Shown: positions 47,322 through 57,289, counted from the first letter of the stretch. The stretch: 64,000 bases of DNA from Alicyclobacillus shizuokensis NBRC 103103 (GCF_001552255.1 NZ_BCQV01000020.1:1-64000), one strand, 5' to 3'. Notes: generated by a model not told the origin, from the letters alone. Numbers and translations: made by a program.

Positions 47322-48683
47322 GTGCGAATAAAGTCCAGGTTTTCACTTTCGCGCTGGCTCGAGCCGGAGTTGTTGCAGCCGTTTCTGTTCGGCGTGTTGT
47401 TGTCGCTGACATTGTCCGAATTCGTCCGCGGAGCGCTCGTGTATTCTGTCCTGCCAACCTACGGCAGCACGGTTTTAGGGTTTGAGGTGGAGTGGGTGAC
47501 CCTCGCCCTCTCGGTTCACTATTTTGTCGACAACATCCTGCGCTCGCCGATAGGGTGGCTGGTGGACCGACTGGGGCCACGCCCGATGTTGCTCGCCGGC
47601 TTCGCCCTCGCCGCCGTGTCGATGTACGGCATGATGCAGGCCGGAAGCGTCGGCCTGCTGCTCGCCACGGCCGCGCTGTTCGGACTCGGCGTGACGCCGG
47701 TCTGGCCATCCGCTGTGGCGGCCATCGGCATCTCTAGCCCGGAGCAAAAGCGCGGCACGTTCATGAGCTACATGTACATATTCTGGCTGACGGGAGCGGG
47801 GCTGGGTCCGGTGCTCATCAACTTCGTCGTCGAACAGAGCTACCGCATCGCCTTTTGGTTGATGGTGATGGCCGAGTGCGCCGCCTTCGCGGTGATTTGG
47901 CTGTTGGTCCGCCGCCCGCCCGGCGCCGCCCCGGCCCCCTACAGGGCGGAGACAGAATCAAAATCGGCGCTCTCGCGAGCGGGCCTGAAGGACCTCTGGC
48001 GCAATGTGCGCGACGTCTCCTTCCTGTTTCCTGGCATGTTTGCCCAGACCTTCGCCGTCTCCACGCTGGTGCCCATCCTCTCCCTGTACGCCCGCGTCGT
48101 TCTTCACCTCGGCGCTGGCATGTACAGCGGCTTGCTGATCTTCGGGGGCGCCTTCGCCGTGCTGCTGATGATTCCCGGCGGGCGTGTGGTGGACCGGTTT
48201 GGGTCTCGCTGGTTTTTGGTGGCGGCCTTCGCCATCTGCGCCGCCTGCCTGCTGATCTATCCGTTTTACCACCGCATCTTCGCGACCTTCATCATGGTCG
48301 GCGTCGTCGGCGTCTGCTACGCGTTCATCTTGCCGGCCTGGAATTCGGTGCTCGACCACTCCATAGACCCGGACAAAAAAGCGACGGTGTGGGGCGTGTT
48401 CATGACGATTGAGGGCATGGGATCGGCGCTGGGGCCGTACGTGGGCGGACTGTTGTGGGATGGTTTTGGCCCCAACGCCCCCTTTTGGTTCTGCGGTGTC
48501 ATCATCGTGCTGATAGCAGGGCTGTACGCGGTGCTGCCGATTGAGCACGCGGCCCGGGTACGGCGGCGGGCAGCCGCTGCCGCCACGGTCGATGCGGCCG
48601 CGGCCCGCTTCCCGGCGGCGCCGGAGGGTAAGCGCCCAGGCGCCCGGCCGTTCCCGAGCCAGCGCCAAGGCCCTTTGCATTGA
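47322..48683 (+). CDS. MFS transporter
   Basis: This 453-residue protein has twelve predicted membrane helices and the MFS motif [13 protein letters not shown] in the loop after helix 2, with a related [11 protein letters not shown] in the second half. The substrate is unknown; drug and metabolite exporters of the YfmO/YttB kind look similar. GTG 47322 follows GGAGGGAAGAG. It lies on the plus strand between upp and ywlG, where spore formers usually carry glyA, and is followed by a good terminator. The C-terminal tail (about 30 residues, Ala/Arg/Pro-rich) is unlike the rest. Confidence 0.8.
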   Translation: MRIKSRFSLSRWLEPELLQPFLFGVLLSLTLSEFVRGALVYSVLPTYGSTVLGFEVEWVTLALSVHYFVDNILRSPIGWLVDRLGPRPMLLAGFALAAVSMYGMMQAGSVGLLLATAALFGLGVTPVWPSAVAAIGISSPEQKRGTFMSYMYIFWLTGAGLGPVLINFVVEQSYRIAFWLMVMAECAAFAVIWLLVRRPPGAAPAPYRAETESKSALSRAGLKDLWRNVRDVSFLFPGMFAQTFAVSTLVPILSLYARVVLHLGAGMYSGLLIFGGAFAVLLMIPGGRVVDRFGSRWFLVAAFAICAACLLIYPFYHRIFATFIMVGVVGVCYAFILPAWNSVLDHSIDPDKKATVWGVFMTIEGMGSALGPYVGGLLWDGFGPNAPFWFCGVIIVLIAGLYAVLPIEHAARVRRRAAAAATVDAAAARFPAAPEGKRPGARPFPSQRQGPLH

Positions 48684-48799
48684 TCCGTTTTCAAGGAAAT
48701 TTTGAGGTTCCCGTCGTATCGTCAGCAGCGAGGGATGTAATTCCCGGTGTGCTGCCGGAACCCAACCCCACGGAGCACACCCGCTTCAACCCCCATGTC

Positions 48800-48824
48800 C
48801 CCTGCCCTCGGCAGGGACTTTTTT
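48800..48824 (+). terminator. Rho-independent terminator after the MFS gene
   Basis: CCCTGCC (48800-48806) pairs with GGCAGGG (48810-48816) across a 3-base loop, followed by ACTTTTTT. It lies about 115 bases after the MFS stop codon and 45 bases before the end of convergent ywlG. Confidence 0.8.
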
Positions 48825-48868
48825 ATCCACAAAACCGACTCGCGGCGCGGGTGCACAAGCAGCCGGCC

Positions 48869-49594
48869 CTACAGGGGGTCCAGGCCCAGACGCCTGCGCG
48901 CCTCCGCAGAATCGTAGACGGCCCGAGCGCCGCCTATCAGGGGCGGCCGTGTGCGCGCCATGGTGACGTGAGCTCGCCCCACCTGCGGCCGTCTCGGCCG
49001 CACGGGTACGGCCACGGGCTTTAAGTGCATGCCGATGAGCGTGTCGCCGATGTCGATGCCGGCCTCTGCTTCGACGGCCGCGACCAGACAGGCGTCCTCC
49101 ATCTGCGCGAAGGCTACGGCCGCCACCGCCCCGCCGGCGCCGGGCACGGGGATGGCGCTGACCTCGCGATAGCCGCGCCGCTGCGCGACCGAACGAGGCA
49201 GGACGAGGGCACGGTTGAGGTGCTCGCAGCACTGGAAGGCGACCGCGCAGCCGATGCCCTTGGCCCTGTCCAACACCGTATCCACCAGGGCGCGGCCCAC
49301 CGTCAGCGAAGTGGCGGTGCCGATGCGCCGCCCCATCACCTCGCTGGTCGAGGCGCCAACGACCAAAAGCCCTTCGGGACCAAGGGCCGCCGCTTGGAAC
49401 AGCTCTTCCAGACACAGGGAGAGGTCGCGCCGGACCGCGTCCAGGTCCAGAGCAGCGTCGGACGTCTCTCCCCCGCTGGGCGACGGTTCCGTGCAGGCGC
49501 GTTTCGCCGTCGGTGCGGCGTACGGATCGGCCACAGGCGGCAAGACGCCTTCATCTCCCATGGGTTTGTCCCTTAACGGCTGCAAATCGGCCAC
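48869..49594 (-). CDS. ywlG: UPF0340 / TIGR01440 family protein (YwlG)
   Basis: This 241-residue protein matches YwlG. VVGASTSEVMGRRIG (about residues 69-83), AFQCCEHLNRALV and GDTLIGMHLKPVAVPVR are family hallmarks. The function is unknown. The N-terminal 45 residues are longer and less conserved than in B. subtilis. The GTG start follows a G-rich GAGGGGGGG site. It lies 13 bases after rpiB, as in the ywlE-rpiB-ywlG block of other spore formers. Confidence 0.9.
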   Translation of the reverse strand: MADLQPLRDKPMGDEGVLPPVADPYAAPTAKRACTEPSPSGGETSDAALDLDAVRRDLSLCLEELFQAAALGPEGLLVVGASTSEVMGRRIGTATSLTVGRALVDTVLDRAKGIGCAVAFQCCEHLNRALVLPRSVAQRRGYREVSAIPVPGAGGAVAAVAFAQMEDACLVAAVEAEAGIDIGDTLIGMHLKPVAVPVRPRRPQVGRAHVTMARTRPPLIGGARAVYDSAEARRRLGLDPL

Positions 49595-49607
49595 CGGCGA
49601 CCCCCCC

Positions 49608-50060
49608 TCAACACCCGCCGTGGGTGCGCTCGATCCCGGTCATCTTATCCACGCGGCGGGCGTGCCGACCACCGTCGAAGTCGGTCGTCAAGAAAACCCG
49701 CATGACCTCCGCCGCCAAGCCCGGGCCGACGACGCGCTCCCCCATTGTCAGTACATTGGCGTCGTTGTGCCGACGGGCCATCTCCGCGGAGAACGTGTCA
49801 TGCGCGGTGACCGCTCGAATCCCATCCACCTTGTTGGCGCTGATGCACATCCCCAATCCGGTGCCACATACCAGAACACCGCGATCATACTGGCCGCGGG
49901 CCACCCCGGTGGCTACCTTGAGGGCATAATCGGGGTAGTCCACCGACTGCTCGTCCACGGTGCCCAAATCGTCGTAATCCATCCCCATTTCCTCGAGCAC
50001 CGGCAGCAGCGCCTGCTTCAACCGGTACCCGGCGTGATCACTGGCAATCGCAATCTTCAT
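49608..50060 (-). CDS. rpiB: Ribose-5-phosphate isomerase B
   Basis: This 150-residue enzyme interconverts ribose 5-phosphate and ribulose 5-phosphate. IASDHAGYRLK (residues 5-15), VDYPDYA and the catalytic Cys in VCGTGLGM are typical. It supplies ribulose 5-phosphate, which is also the TarJ substrate. Its start codon lies inside the end of ywlE (23-base overlap). Confidence 0.93.
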   Translation of the reverse strand: MKIAIASDHAGYRLKQALLPVLEEMGMDYDDLGTVDEQSVDYPDYALKVATGVARGQYDRGVLVCGTGLGMCISANKVDGIRAVTAHDTFSAEMARRHNDANVLTMGERVVGPGLAAEVMRVFLTTDFDGGRHARRVDKMTGIERTHGGC

Positions 50061-50544
50061 GTCCTGTCTCCTCGCTGTCGGCGCTCACCGGCTTGCGGTC
50101 GGGCGCCAATTTTTCCAACAAAGCCTTCAAGTGCCGTTCAATCTCTTGCGCGCAGCGGTCATAGGCCGCTTCGTCGCCACCGAACGGATCGGCCACATCG
50201 GCGCTGGGGTTGCCGGCAAACTTGGCCAGTTCATGGATTTTCTGACTGGCCTCGGGGAATCGGTGCTTCAGTTCCGCGGCGTGCTGGCTGGTCATCGCCA
50301 GAATCAGGTCCGCCCGCGCCACCAGCTCCGCGTTTACCGCCTGTGCGCGGTGCGCCGTGTCGGCCACGCCCCGACGGCGCAGCACCTGAGCCGCTTGCTC
50401 GGTCATCGGCGACCCCGCCATCGCGTACAACCCGGCCGACTCGATCACCCAATCGAGCCCCCTTTGACGAGCCGCATGTTGCAGCAGATGCGCCGCCATC
50501 GGGCTGCGGCACGTGTTGCCTGTACAGACGAAAACGATGTGCAC
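50038..50544 (-). CDS. ywlE: Low-molecular-weight phosphatase YwlE (protein-arginine phosphatase type)
   Basis: This 168-residue protein has the P-loop CTGNTCRSPMA at residues 7-17 and the general-acid Asp in DVADPFGGD near residue 117. Thr at position 11 inside the loop, rather than Ile or Leu, is the feature that makes B. subtilis YwlE a phospho-arginine phosphatase opposing McsB. The start is GTG with GGAGGGAGG in front. It lies upstream of and overlaps rpiB. Confidence 0.9.
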   Translation of the reverse strand: MHIVFVCTGNTCRSPMAAHLLQHAARQRGLDWVIESAGLYAMAGSPMTEQAAQVLRRRGVADTAHRAQAVNAELVARADLILAMTSQHAAELKHRFPEASQKIHELAKFAGNPSADVADPFGGDEAAYDRCAQEIERHLKALLEKLAPDRKPVSADSEETGHEDCDCQ

Positions 50545-50681
50545 GGCCGTTCCTCCCTCCTGCAAGCCAAAACGCCTATCTCCAGTATACTGTGCGCATT
50601 TCTGCAGGCAATCCGCAAGCAGGCCGGGTCGCGCCGGGCGCGGGTCGACGTGGCCCTCCCAGCGCGTCACTTCCGCACGCA

Positions 50682-51239
50682 TCAATGGATGAATGTGTGC
50701 AGTCCAAAGCCGATGAGAATGGCGGCGCCGAGCAATTGGCCGTACAGCCCGACCCAGTGGCTGGCGCGCTTGCCGATAAGGAGGCCCAGCCCGCACATCG
50801 CGGCGCCCCACACCCCAAAACTGACGGCGGCGGTGACGCCGAAAGCGGTGGTGCGCAGCCCGAGACTGAACCCGACGGAAAGCGCGTCGAGGGAAACGGA
50901 GGCGGCAAAGACGGTGACCGCCGTGAGCGAACTGCCGAGGAGCGGATCGGCGTGTGATTTGAACAGGGTGGCGTAGACCATGTGCATACCCAGCGCAATC
51001 AGGACTAAGGCGGCAAACCATTTGGCGACATCGCCCATCAGGCCTTGCAGGACCATGCCCGCCAAGAGGCCGAAGACGGTGAACATGACGTGATAGATGC
51101 CGATGGATAGCATCAACAGGACCGCGGTATCCCGCTTCAGCCCCTGCAGGCCAAGGCCCAGCGCCAGCGAGAACGCGTCCATGCCGAGCGCCAGCGACAT
51201 GACGAAAATTTCCATCAGGTCGTGGATGTGATTGGCCAC
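50682..51239 (-). CDS. mntP: Manganese efflux pump MntP
   Basis: This 185-residue protein has six membrane helices in two related halves. The conserved acidic motifs are SLALGMDAFSLALGLG in helix 1 and ASVSLDALSVGFSLG in helix 4, each with the Asp used for metal transport. GTG 51239 is placed six bases after GAGGGGG. The neighbours ywlE and sua5 are the same as for ywlD/mntP in B. subtilis. A TACAAT element and a perfect palindrome lie upstream. Confidence 0.9.
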   Translation of the reverse strand: MANHIHDLMEIFVMSLALGMDAFSLALGLGLQGLKRDTAVLLMLSIGIYHVMFTVFGLLAGMVLQGLMGDVAKWFAALVLIALGMHMVYATLFKSHADPLLGSSLTAVTVFAASVSLDALSVGFSLGLRTTAFGVTAAVSFGVWGAAMCGLGLLIGKRASHWVGLYGQLLGAAILIGFGLHTFIH

Positions 51240-51279
51240 CGCCATCCCCCTCTTCAAGACCCTACAGATTGTATGCGCC

Positions 51280-51293
51280 TGTCCAGCTGGACA
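51280..51293. promoter_or_regulatory. 14-base perfect palindrome in the mntP promoter region
   Basis: TGTCCAGCTGGACA is a perfect palindrome between mntP and the divergent GDSL gene. It begins six bases upstream of a minus-strand TACAAT (51273-51268), that is, within the expected -10/-35 spacer, where a regulator would affect mntP expression. Confidence 0.45.
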
Positions 51294-51404
51294 TGATAAG
51301 AGGGCCTGTCCGGAAATGGCGTTTTGACGAGGCTTCGCCGCACCCGTAGAATGAAGACACCACATGTCGAGACGGGCGAGACACTCGGGAGAGGGGTGTG
51401 GAGA

Positions 51405-53039
51405 ATGCGGCTCGGTCGACAGACGCCGCGCGGCAGACAATCCATGCGCTCGCCGGGGGGAGACGCGGCACTCCGCGGCCCGGGCAAGGCCTGGCTGGGC
51501 TGGATGCGCGCCGGCTGCGCCGTGTTGGCGGCTGGCCTCGTCTTTGCCGCCTGCACGGTCAGCACCGTCCCCATTCCCCATCAGTCGGCCTCCGCCAAGC
51601 CGAAGACCTTGGTGGCCCTGGGAGATTCCATCACCTTCGGCTGGCGGCTGCCCGGCGCCACCAGCGGCCACCCGTCCCCCGATGCGTTCCCGTACGCGGT
51701 GGGGCGGCGGCTGGGCTACCGTGTCGAGGACCTGGCCGTCCCCGGCGCCACCTCGCAGGACCTGCTGCGGCAGCTGAACAGCGCCAAGCTGAAGACGGCT
51801 TTGCGGCAGGCCAACGTGGTCCTCATCGATATCGGCAGTAACGACCTCTTGCACACAGCGAACAACGTGCTCACCAACGCCCTGTCAGGCCGGCGGCTGC
51901 CTGGAGGCAGTGATGCCGCCCAGTTTTCCGCAGCACTGTCCGCCTACGCGCGGACCCTGCCGCAGATTGTGGCGCGCGTGCAGGCGCAGACCGACGCGCC
52001 GATTGTCCTCATCGACCTGTACGATCCGTTCCCCGACGGCACCATTCTGCACGACATTGCGGAGCCGCTGTTGGCCGCCGGCAACCAGACGGTGCTCCAC
52101 ACGGCCGCGCAGACCCACTGCCTGGTCGCCAGCGCCTATGAGCAATTTAACCACCGGCAGGCCCAGTACGTGCGCCTGCAGGAAGACGACGTGCACCCCA
52201 GTGTGCGCGGGCAAAAGGCGCTGGCGGACGCGGTGCTGACCACCCTCGACAGCCCGCTCTGGCACCAGCCGATGTACTACGCGCTCGCCCCCAAGGGCGC
52301 AATTGTCCGCTCCCAGTCCGTCATGGGCTCCAACGGCATCTCCTGGCTGCACGGAGATCAGGCCGATTTGGTCATTGGCAAATCGGGATCGTGGTTGGAA
52401 GTGGTGACGCCCGAGGGGCAAACAGGCTTTGTGGAACAAAAGTCGGTGCGGCTGCTGCTCCGGCCGTGGAACAACGATTCGTTCGCGACGTTTCGCACGC
52501 CTGTCACGCCCGTCCGCCTGCAGGTTGAACACGGCCGTGGAGGAGTCAGGGAAGTCGCCGGGTTCGCCTGGTCGGGCTGGATCTACGCGCCGTTGTCTGA
52601 TCTGGCCCGAGCGGCCGGAGAAACGGTGACCTGGGATGAGGCCAACCGGGAAGCGGATGTGACGACGCCGGAGGTCGCGGCCTGGGACCTGAGCCAGGAC
52701 GCGGCCCAGGCGAAAGCCGCTGCGGCAGGAGCTATCGCCGTCGGCATCCCCGGCGCGGCGGAAAGCAAGCCGGCGGCCGCCAAGCCCCGTCTCATCCTGC
52801 CCAGCTCTCATGCCTACACGGCCGAACAGCGGACGGTGACGGTGCGCACGCGCGGCATCCTGGTCAAGATTGACGGCGAGGACACCAACCTGCGCGCTCA
52901 ACCCCTGGTCATCGGCGGGCGCATTTATGTGCCGGCCCCCGCCTTTTGGCAGGCGCTCGGACTGCCCCTGAGCGGGGCCACGACGCCTCCCGCCGAGCCG
53001 GCGGTGGTGCCGTCGTACATCCAACCCTTCCCAGGCTGA
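51405..53039 (+). CDS. Secreted SGNH/GDSL hydrolase with SH3-like and stalk domains
   Basis: This 544-residue protein probably is a lipoprotein or secreted esterase. A hydrophobic helix ends in FAAC near residue 50. The SGNH domain (about 65-290) has GDSITFGW with the nucleophile Ser, GSNDLL and the C-terminal Asp-x-x-His in DDVHPS. It is followed by an SH3-like stretch (about 300-350, GKSGSWLEVVTPEGQTGFVEQ) and two copper-amine-oxidase-N-like stalk domains (about 380-430 and 480-530, the first with WIYAPLSDLARAAGETVTWD). The layout suits a wall-bound deacylase acting on glycan or lipid. ATG 51405 follows GAGAGGGGTG. It converges on sua5 with a 12-base gap. Confidence 0.8.
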   Translation: MRLGRQTPRGRQSMRSPGGDAALRGPGKAWLGWMRAGCAVLAAGLVFAACTVSTVPIPHQSASAKPKTLVALGDSITFGWRLPGATSGHPSPDAFPYAVGRRLGYRVEDLAVPGATSQDLLRQLNSAKLKTALRQANVVLIDIGSNDLLHTANNVLTNALSGRRLPGGSDAAQFSAALSAYARTLPQIVARVQAQTDAPIVLIDLYDPFPDGTILHDIAEPLLAAGNQTVLHTAAQTHCLVASAYEQFNHRQAQYVRLQEDDVHPSVRGQKALADAVLTTLDSPLWHQPMYYALAPKGAIVRSQSVMGSNGISWLHGDQADLVIGKSGSWLEVVTPEGQTGFVEQKSVRLLLRPWNNDSFATFRTPVTPVRLQVEHGRGGVREVAGFAWSGWIYAPLSDLARAAGETVTWDEANREADVTTPEVAAWDLSQDAAQAKAAAAGAIAVGIPGAAESKPAAAKPRLILPSSHAYTAEQRTVTVRTRGILVKIDGEDTNLRAQPLVIGGRIYVPAPAFWQALGLPLSGATTPPAEPAVVPSYIQPFPG

Positions 53040-53051
53040 ACCAGCGCGCCA

Positions 53052-54230
53052 TCAGACCTTGTGGACACGGCCCTCGGCCGCCTTTTGCAGCCGGTTCATG
53101 ACGGCCGCGCCGACGCCCTCTGGAGCGACACCCTGGACGAGGATGTAGTCCACCTGATGGCGGTCAAACTCGCGCAGCAGCCGGTACAGGTGGTGAGCCA
53201 AGGCTGTGTCGTACCGCTCGCCGACGCGGGGCGACCAGGCCTTGCAGCGGCCCGCAAACGGGCGCTCCGAGATGACCGCCAGGCGCTTGCCCGGGTGGGC
53301 GTCGATAAACTCCATCATCGCCACCAGCACCTTGGCACCGTCCCCCCACCACACGTGTACCTGGGCGTCCGGGGCGTAGTGGCGGTACTTCATGCCGGGA
53401 GACGGCACCTTGTCCCCTTCGGCCTCGGCGCCGCGCAGGTGCGGGGCAAATTCCACCGGGATTCCGAGCGTCGCCTGCAGCTGCTCCCGCGTGACGCCGC
53501 CAGGGCGATAGATGACCGCCTTGTCCTCCGTCACGCGCACCACGGTGGACTCGATACCCAGACGGCAGGCCCCGCCGTCCACCACGCCGTCGATGTCATC
53601 GCCCAAATCCTCCATCACGTCCGCCGCCAGGGTCGGCGAGGGGCGACCCGACTTGTTAGCGCTGGGCGCAGCCACCGGACACCCGGCGCGGCGAATCAGC
53701 TCCAGCGCCACCGGATGGTTAGGCATGCGCACGCCAACCGTGTCCGTCCCTGGGTGCACCGCCTCGGCCACGCGCTCCGACGCCGGCAGAATCAGGGTCA
53801 GCGGCCCCGGCCAAAACGCTTCCATCGCGCGCCGAACCGGAGCCGGCAGCGTCTCGGGGGCAGCGACGACATCCCCCAATTGGGCTACATCCGCAATGTG
53901 GACAATCAACGGGTTGTCCGCCGGCCGGCCTTTGACCGCAAAAATCCGCTCCACGGCCGACTGCAGCGTCGCGTTGGCGCCCAGGCCGTACACCGTCTCC
54001 GTCGGAAAGGCGACCAGACCGCCGTCTTTGAGCACCTGCGCCGCCTCCTTCAGGGCGCCGACGGCCGATCCGTCCGTAGCTTCGCTTTGGGAGAGTTTGC
54101 TCGCATCGTCCCCCGCGTATGTATCCTCTGCAGGAATCGAAGTGGGACCGTCCCCAGACGGACTCGTGGCGGTCTCGCGCGGGACCGCCTGCGCATCGCC
54201 GTCCAGATGGACCTGCCACACCTTGGCCAT
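53052..54230 (-). CDS. ywlC: L-threonylcarbamoyladenylate synthase (Sua5/YwlC)
   Basis: This 392-residue enzyme makes threonylcarbamoyl-AMP from threonine, bicarbonate and ATP for the t6A modification of tRNA. The YrdC domain (about residues 60-250) has the signature KGRPADNPLIVHI and SANKSGRPSPT. The C-terminal Sua5 domain (about 290-390) is preceded by the linker SPGMKYRHYAPDA. The first 55 residues, rich in Asp, Ser and Thr, are an extension not needed for the fold. ATG follows GAGGAGG. It lies 12 bases after spoIIR. Confidence 0.93.
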   Translation of the reverse strand: MAKVWQVHLDGDAQAVPRETATSPSGDGPTSIPAEDTYAGDDASKLSQSEATDGSAVGALKEAAQVLKDGGLVAFPTETVYGLGANATLQSAVERIFAVKGRPADNPLIVHIADVAQLGDVVAAPETLPAPVRRAMEAFWPGPLTLILPASERVAEAVHPGTDTVGVRMPNHPVALELIRRAGCPVAAPSANKSGRPSPTLAADVMEDLGDDIDGVVDGGACRLGIESTVVRVTEDKAVIYRPGGVTREQLQATLGIPVEFAPHLRGAEAEGDKVPSPGMKYRHYAPDAQVHVWWGDGAKVLVAMMEFIDAHPGKRLAVISERPFAGRCKAWSPRVGERYDTALAHHLYRLLREFDRHQVDYILVQGVAPEGVGAAVMNRLQKAAEGRVHKV

Positions 54231-54242
54231 GATGATGCCTCC

Positions 54243-54938
54243 TCAGTTCAACTGCGAAAACCAGTGCTGGACGGCCCGCCACACTTCTTCGCCGTAGTCC
54301 ACGGAAGCCAGCCGCACGGCCACCTTCGTCTGCCCGCCGTCCGTGTTCGGGATCTCCATCGTCTCCAGCGGCGGCAAGTCCGGGAAACCGCCGGTGTTGG
54401 GGACGGCGTCCCCGTCTGCGATATCGACGAAGCACAGCGGCGGAAACAGCACGCACCACCAGTTTGCCCCGGCGCCTCGCCCGATGGTGACACGCAGGGC
54501 CTCATACACGCCAGCCGGGTACACCTGGTTGCCGTAGACCTTGGTGGGAAACGGAACACGCCCCATGTCTGCTTTCACATGGTACCGAAATCCGTGCGCT
54601 TCCACAACGTGGGCCGCCAGCGCCTGAACCTGCGGCAGGTGCTGGCGCAGGATGGACTTTGCCTGTTGCTCGTTCTTAGCCGGTTCCAGCCACTTGGCCA
54701 CCTGCACCACGACCGCGTCGCGCACCTCACGCTTGAGCGCTTGATCCGCTGGGCTGTCGCTGTTGGCGAGAATGCGCAGCCGCAGCGCCGCGTGCGGGAT
54801 TGGCTTAGCGTGCGGGGTGGCCAGCGCCATCTCCGCCCATTCTCCGTCGTCCCGGGCGTGGGGTTGAGTCAGCATCCTGCCCGCCGCCACCAATGCCGCC
54901 ACCACCGCCAGAAACACCAACAAGCGCCGCGCACGCAT
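54243..54938 (-). CDS. spoIIR: Stage II sporulation protein R
   Basis: This 231-residue secreted signal protein is made in the forespore and triggers SpoIIGA to process pro-sigma-E. It has a signal or anchor helix (about residues 5-22), then LRILANSDSPADQALKREVRD (about 53-73), the family hallmark, and GAGANWWCVLFPPLCF near residue 155. ATG 54938 is preceded by GGGGG. The order prfA-prmC-spoIIR-ywlC is as in B. subtilis. Confidence 0.93.
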   Translation of the reverse strand: MRARRLLVFLAVVAALVAAGRMLTQPHARDDGEWAEMALATPHAKPIPHAALRLRILANSDSPADQALKREVRDAVVVQVAKWLEPAKNEQQAKSILRQHLPQVQALAAHVVEAHGFRYHVKADMGRVPFPTKVYGNQVYPAGVYEALRVTIGRGAGANWWCVLFPPLCFVDIADGDAVPNTGGFPDLPPLETMEIPNTDGGQTKVAVRLASVDYGEEVWRAVQHWFSQLN

Positions 54939-55076
54939 CCGGCATCCCCCGTTCCTATCATGTCTAGCACCAGTGTGCCCAGACATTGATAGGTTTAAAC
55001 AGGGAACCGGTCACACAGTCCAAACGGATCGCCATGGAGCCGCAATCCCAGCCCCGGCGTGGCGGGCGGCTGAGTG

Positions 55077-56042
55077 TCAGCGCGGCGAAATCGAGGACGC
55101 CGCTTCGCCGCCGCGCTCGCCCACCACCACGCGCAGGATGTTGCGCAGATCCGGCACAGCATCAAACCGCCAGCCGGTCCACAGGCGTCCTTCGTCGCGC
55201 TGGAACAGGTCGATGACCGCGCCCGCCTGCCCGCTGCCGACTTCGAGCCACAAGGCCGCGGGACCCGGCGCAAACGCGATGCGTGCGTCTTTGGCCAGGC
55301 GCCGGTAAAAGTCGAGCCCGTCCCTGCCGCCGTCCAGGGCCAGGCGCGGTTCATACCGGCGCACTTCCTCGTCCAGCTGGTCCACTTCAAGGGTCGGGAC
55401 GTAGGGCGGATTGCTGGCGATGGCATTCCAGCGGCCCGTCTGCGCCCGCAGGAAGGCCGGCGCGTCCGCATGATGCCACTGCACACGGGCGCCGAGACGG
55501 TGGGCGTTCATCCTGCAGATACGAAGCGCGGCCTCGGAGATGTCGACGCCGTGGACCTCCACCTGTGGGCATTCGAGGGCCAACGTAATGGCGATGGCAC
55601 CGCTTCCGGCACCGATGTCGAGGACGCGCGCGCCCGGGTGGCGGCGCAGCCAGCGAATGGCGCAGGCTACCAGCACCTCCGTCTCCGGACGCGGAATCAG
55701 GCACCCTGGCTCGACGGCAAAACTGCGCCCGTAAAACCAGGCCTCGCCCAGGATGTATTGCAGCGGCCGGCCGCTTTGCCTCTGCGCCACCGTGTCGGCA
55801 AACCGGCCCCACACGCCCTCCGGCAGCCGGTCCCGCAGGCGGACCAAGAGTTCCGTGCGGCTCCATCCGGCCGCCGCCAGCAGCAGCTGTTCCGCCTCGC
55901 ACCGGGCCACGGCCGCTGCCTCCGCCGCGTCCGCGTGTTTGCCCGGAAAGGCTCGGGCCAAGCAAAAAGAGGCCCAGGCGAGGGCCTCCTGCACCGTCGC
56001 GGGCTGCGCACCGTTCATGGGTCCCGCTGGACAATCCGTCAT
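55077..56042 (-). CDS. prmC: Release factor glutamine methyltransferase PrmC
   Basis: This 321-residue enzyme methylates the Gln of the GGQ motif in release factors. The S-adenosylmethionine site is [13 protein letters not shown] (about residues 142-154) and the substrate-binding motif is SNPPYVP (about 208-214). The N-terminal helical domain is normal, and the C-terminus is about 30 residues longer than in most homologues. The start codon overlaps the prfA stop codon (ATGA), so the enzyme and its substrate are co-produced. Confidence 0.95.
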   Translation of the reverse strand: MTDCPAGPMNGAQPATVQEALAWASFCLARAFPGKHADAAEAAAVARCEAEQLLLAAAGWSRTELLVRLRDRLPEGVWGRFADTVAQRQSGRPLQYILGEAWFYGRSFAVEPGCLIPRPETEVLVACAIRWLRRHPGARVLDIGAGSGAIAITLALECPQVEVHGVDISEAALRICRMNAHRLGARVQWHHADAPAFLRAQTGRWNAIASNPPYVPTLEVDQLDEEVRRYEPRLALDGGRDGLDFYRRLAKDARIAFAPGPAALWLEVGSGQAGAVIDLFQRDEGRLWTGWRFDAVPDLRNILRVVVGERGGEAASSISPR

Positions 56043-57109
56043 GCTTCCGCCGCCTCCAGCATCTGCGTCCGCTCCGCCACAATGAGGGCCTGGATGATTT
56101 CGTCCAGGTCCCCGTCCAAGACCGCCTCCAGACGGTGCAGCGTCAGGCCGACCCGGTGGTCGGTGACGCGGCTCTGGGGAAAGTTGTACGTGCGAATGCG
56201 CTCGCTGCGGTCGCCCGTGCCCACCTGGCTGCGCCGGTTGGCGGCCAGTTCGGCCTGCTGCTCCTGCTGATACTTCTCGTACAGCCGGGCCCGCAGAACA
56301 CGCATCGCCTTGTCGCGGTTTTTCAGCTGCGACTTCTCATCCTGGCAGGAGACGACGATGCCGGTCGGAAGGTGGGTGATGCGCACCGCGGACTGGGTGG
56401 TGTTGACGCTTTGCCCGCCCGGCCCGGTGGAGCAGAAGGTGTCGATGCGCAGGTCCTTCTCGTGGATCTCGACCTGGATGTCCTCCACTTCCGGCAAGAC
56501 GGCCACCGTGGCCGTGGAGGTGTGGATGCGGCCGCCCGATTCGGTCACGGGCACACGCTGCACCCGGTGGGTGCCGCTCTCAAACTTGAGCCGGCTGTAG
56601 GCGCCGCGGCCCTGGACGGACAGGGTCACTTCCTTAAGGCCGCCGATGTCCGTGTAGTGCGCATCAAGGACCTCGGTTTTCCAGCCGCATCGCTCCGCGT
56701 AACGGGTGTACATGCGCAGCAGATCGCCCGCGAACAATGCCGCCTCCTCGCCGCCGGCGGCGGCGCGGATCTCGAGGAAGACGTTCTTGTCGTCGTTCGG
56801 ATCCTTGGGCAGAAGCAAAATCTGCAGCTCCTGCTGCAGCCGCTCCAACTGGGCGGTGTGCTGCTCAATTTCCTCGTTGACGAACGCGCGCATCTCGTCG
56901 TCCAGGCGCTCATTCAGCATGTCCTTGGCCGCCTCCAGCTCCGCCTGCTCGCGTTGGTACGCCTGGTACGTCTCCACCGTCTCGCGCAAGTCGGCCTGCT
57001 CCTTGGAATACTGCCGCAGCTTGTCGGCGTCCTGGATCACGTCCGGGCTGCAAAGCAAGGCGCTTAACTGCTCATAGCGCTTGACCATCGCGTCCAGTCG
57101 GTCAAACAC
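56039..57109 (-). CDS. prfA: Peptide chain release factor 1
   Basis: This 356-residue factor ends translation at UAA and UAG. The codon-recognition PVT tripeptide is in [14 protein letters not shown] (about residues 185-198) and the catalytic GGQ in [16 protein letters not shown] (about 230-245). GTG 57109 was chosen because GGAGAGGGG lies six to ten bases before it and the length then equals the usual value. The open frame runs 30 codons further upstream without support. Confidence 0.95.
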   Translation of the reverse strand: MFDRLDAMVKRYEQLSALLCSPDVIQDADKLRQYSKEQADLRETVETYQAYQREQAELEAAKDMLNERLDDEMRAFVNEEIEQHTAQLERLQQELQILLLPKDPNDDKNVFLEIRAAAGGEEAALFAGDLLRMYTRYAERCGWKTEVLDAHYTDIGGLKEVTLSVQGRGAYSRLKFESGTHRVQRVPVTESGGRIHTSTATVAVLPEVEDIQVEIHEKDLRIDTFCSTGPGGQSVNTTQSAVRITHLPTGIVVSCQDEKSQLKNRDKAMRVLRARLYEKYQQEQQAELAANRRSQVGTGDRSERIRTYNFPQSRVTDHRVGLTLHRLEAVLDGDLDEIIQALIVAERTQMLEAAEA

Positions 57110-57289
57110 GGTGAACACCCCCTCTCCGCTCGCGGCAGCCACTCTCACACCCCGAAGGCGGCGCGGCCTGACGATGTGACTGCCCCGCTTCTTGCGCACG
57201 TGTTTCCATACGTACGCAAAGACACAGACGCCCGAAGAAGCGGGCGTTCTCCGGGCAACGTCGATAAGGGAGCGGTGCGACCGCTCCCC

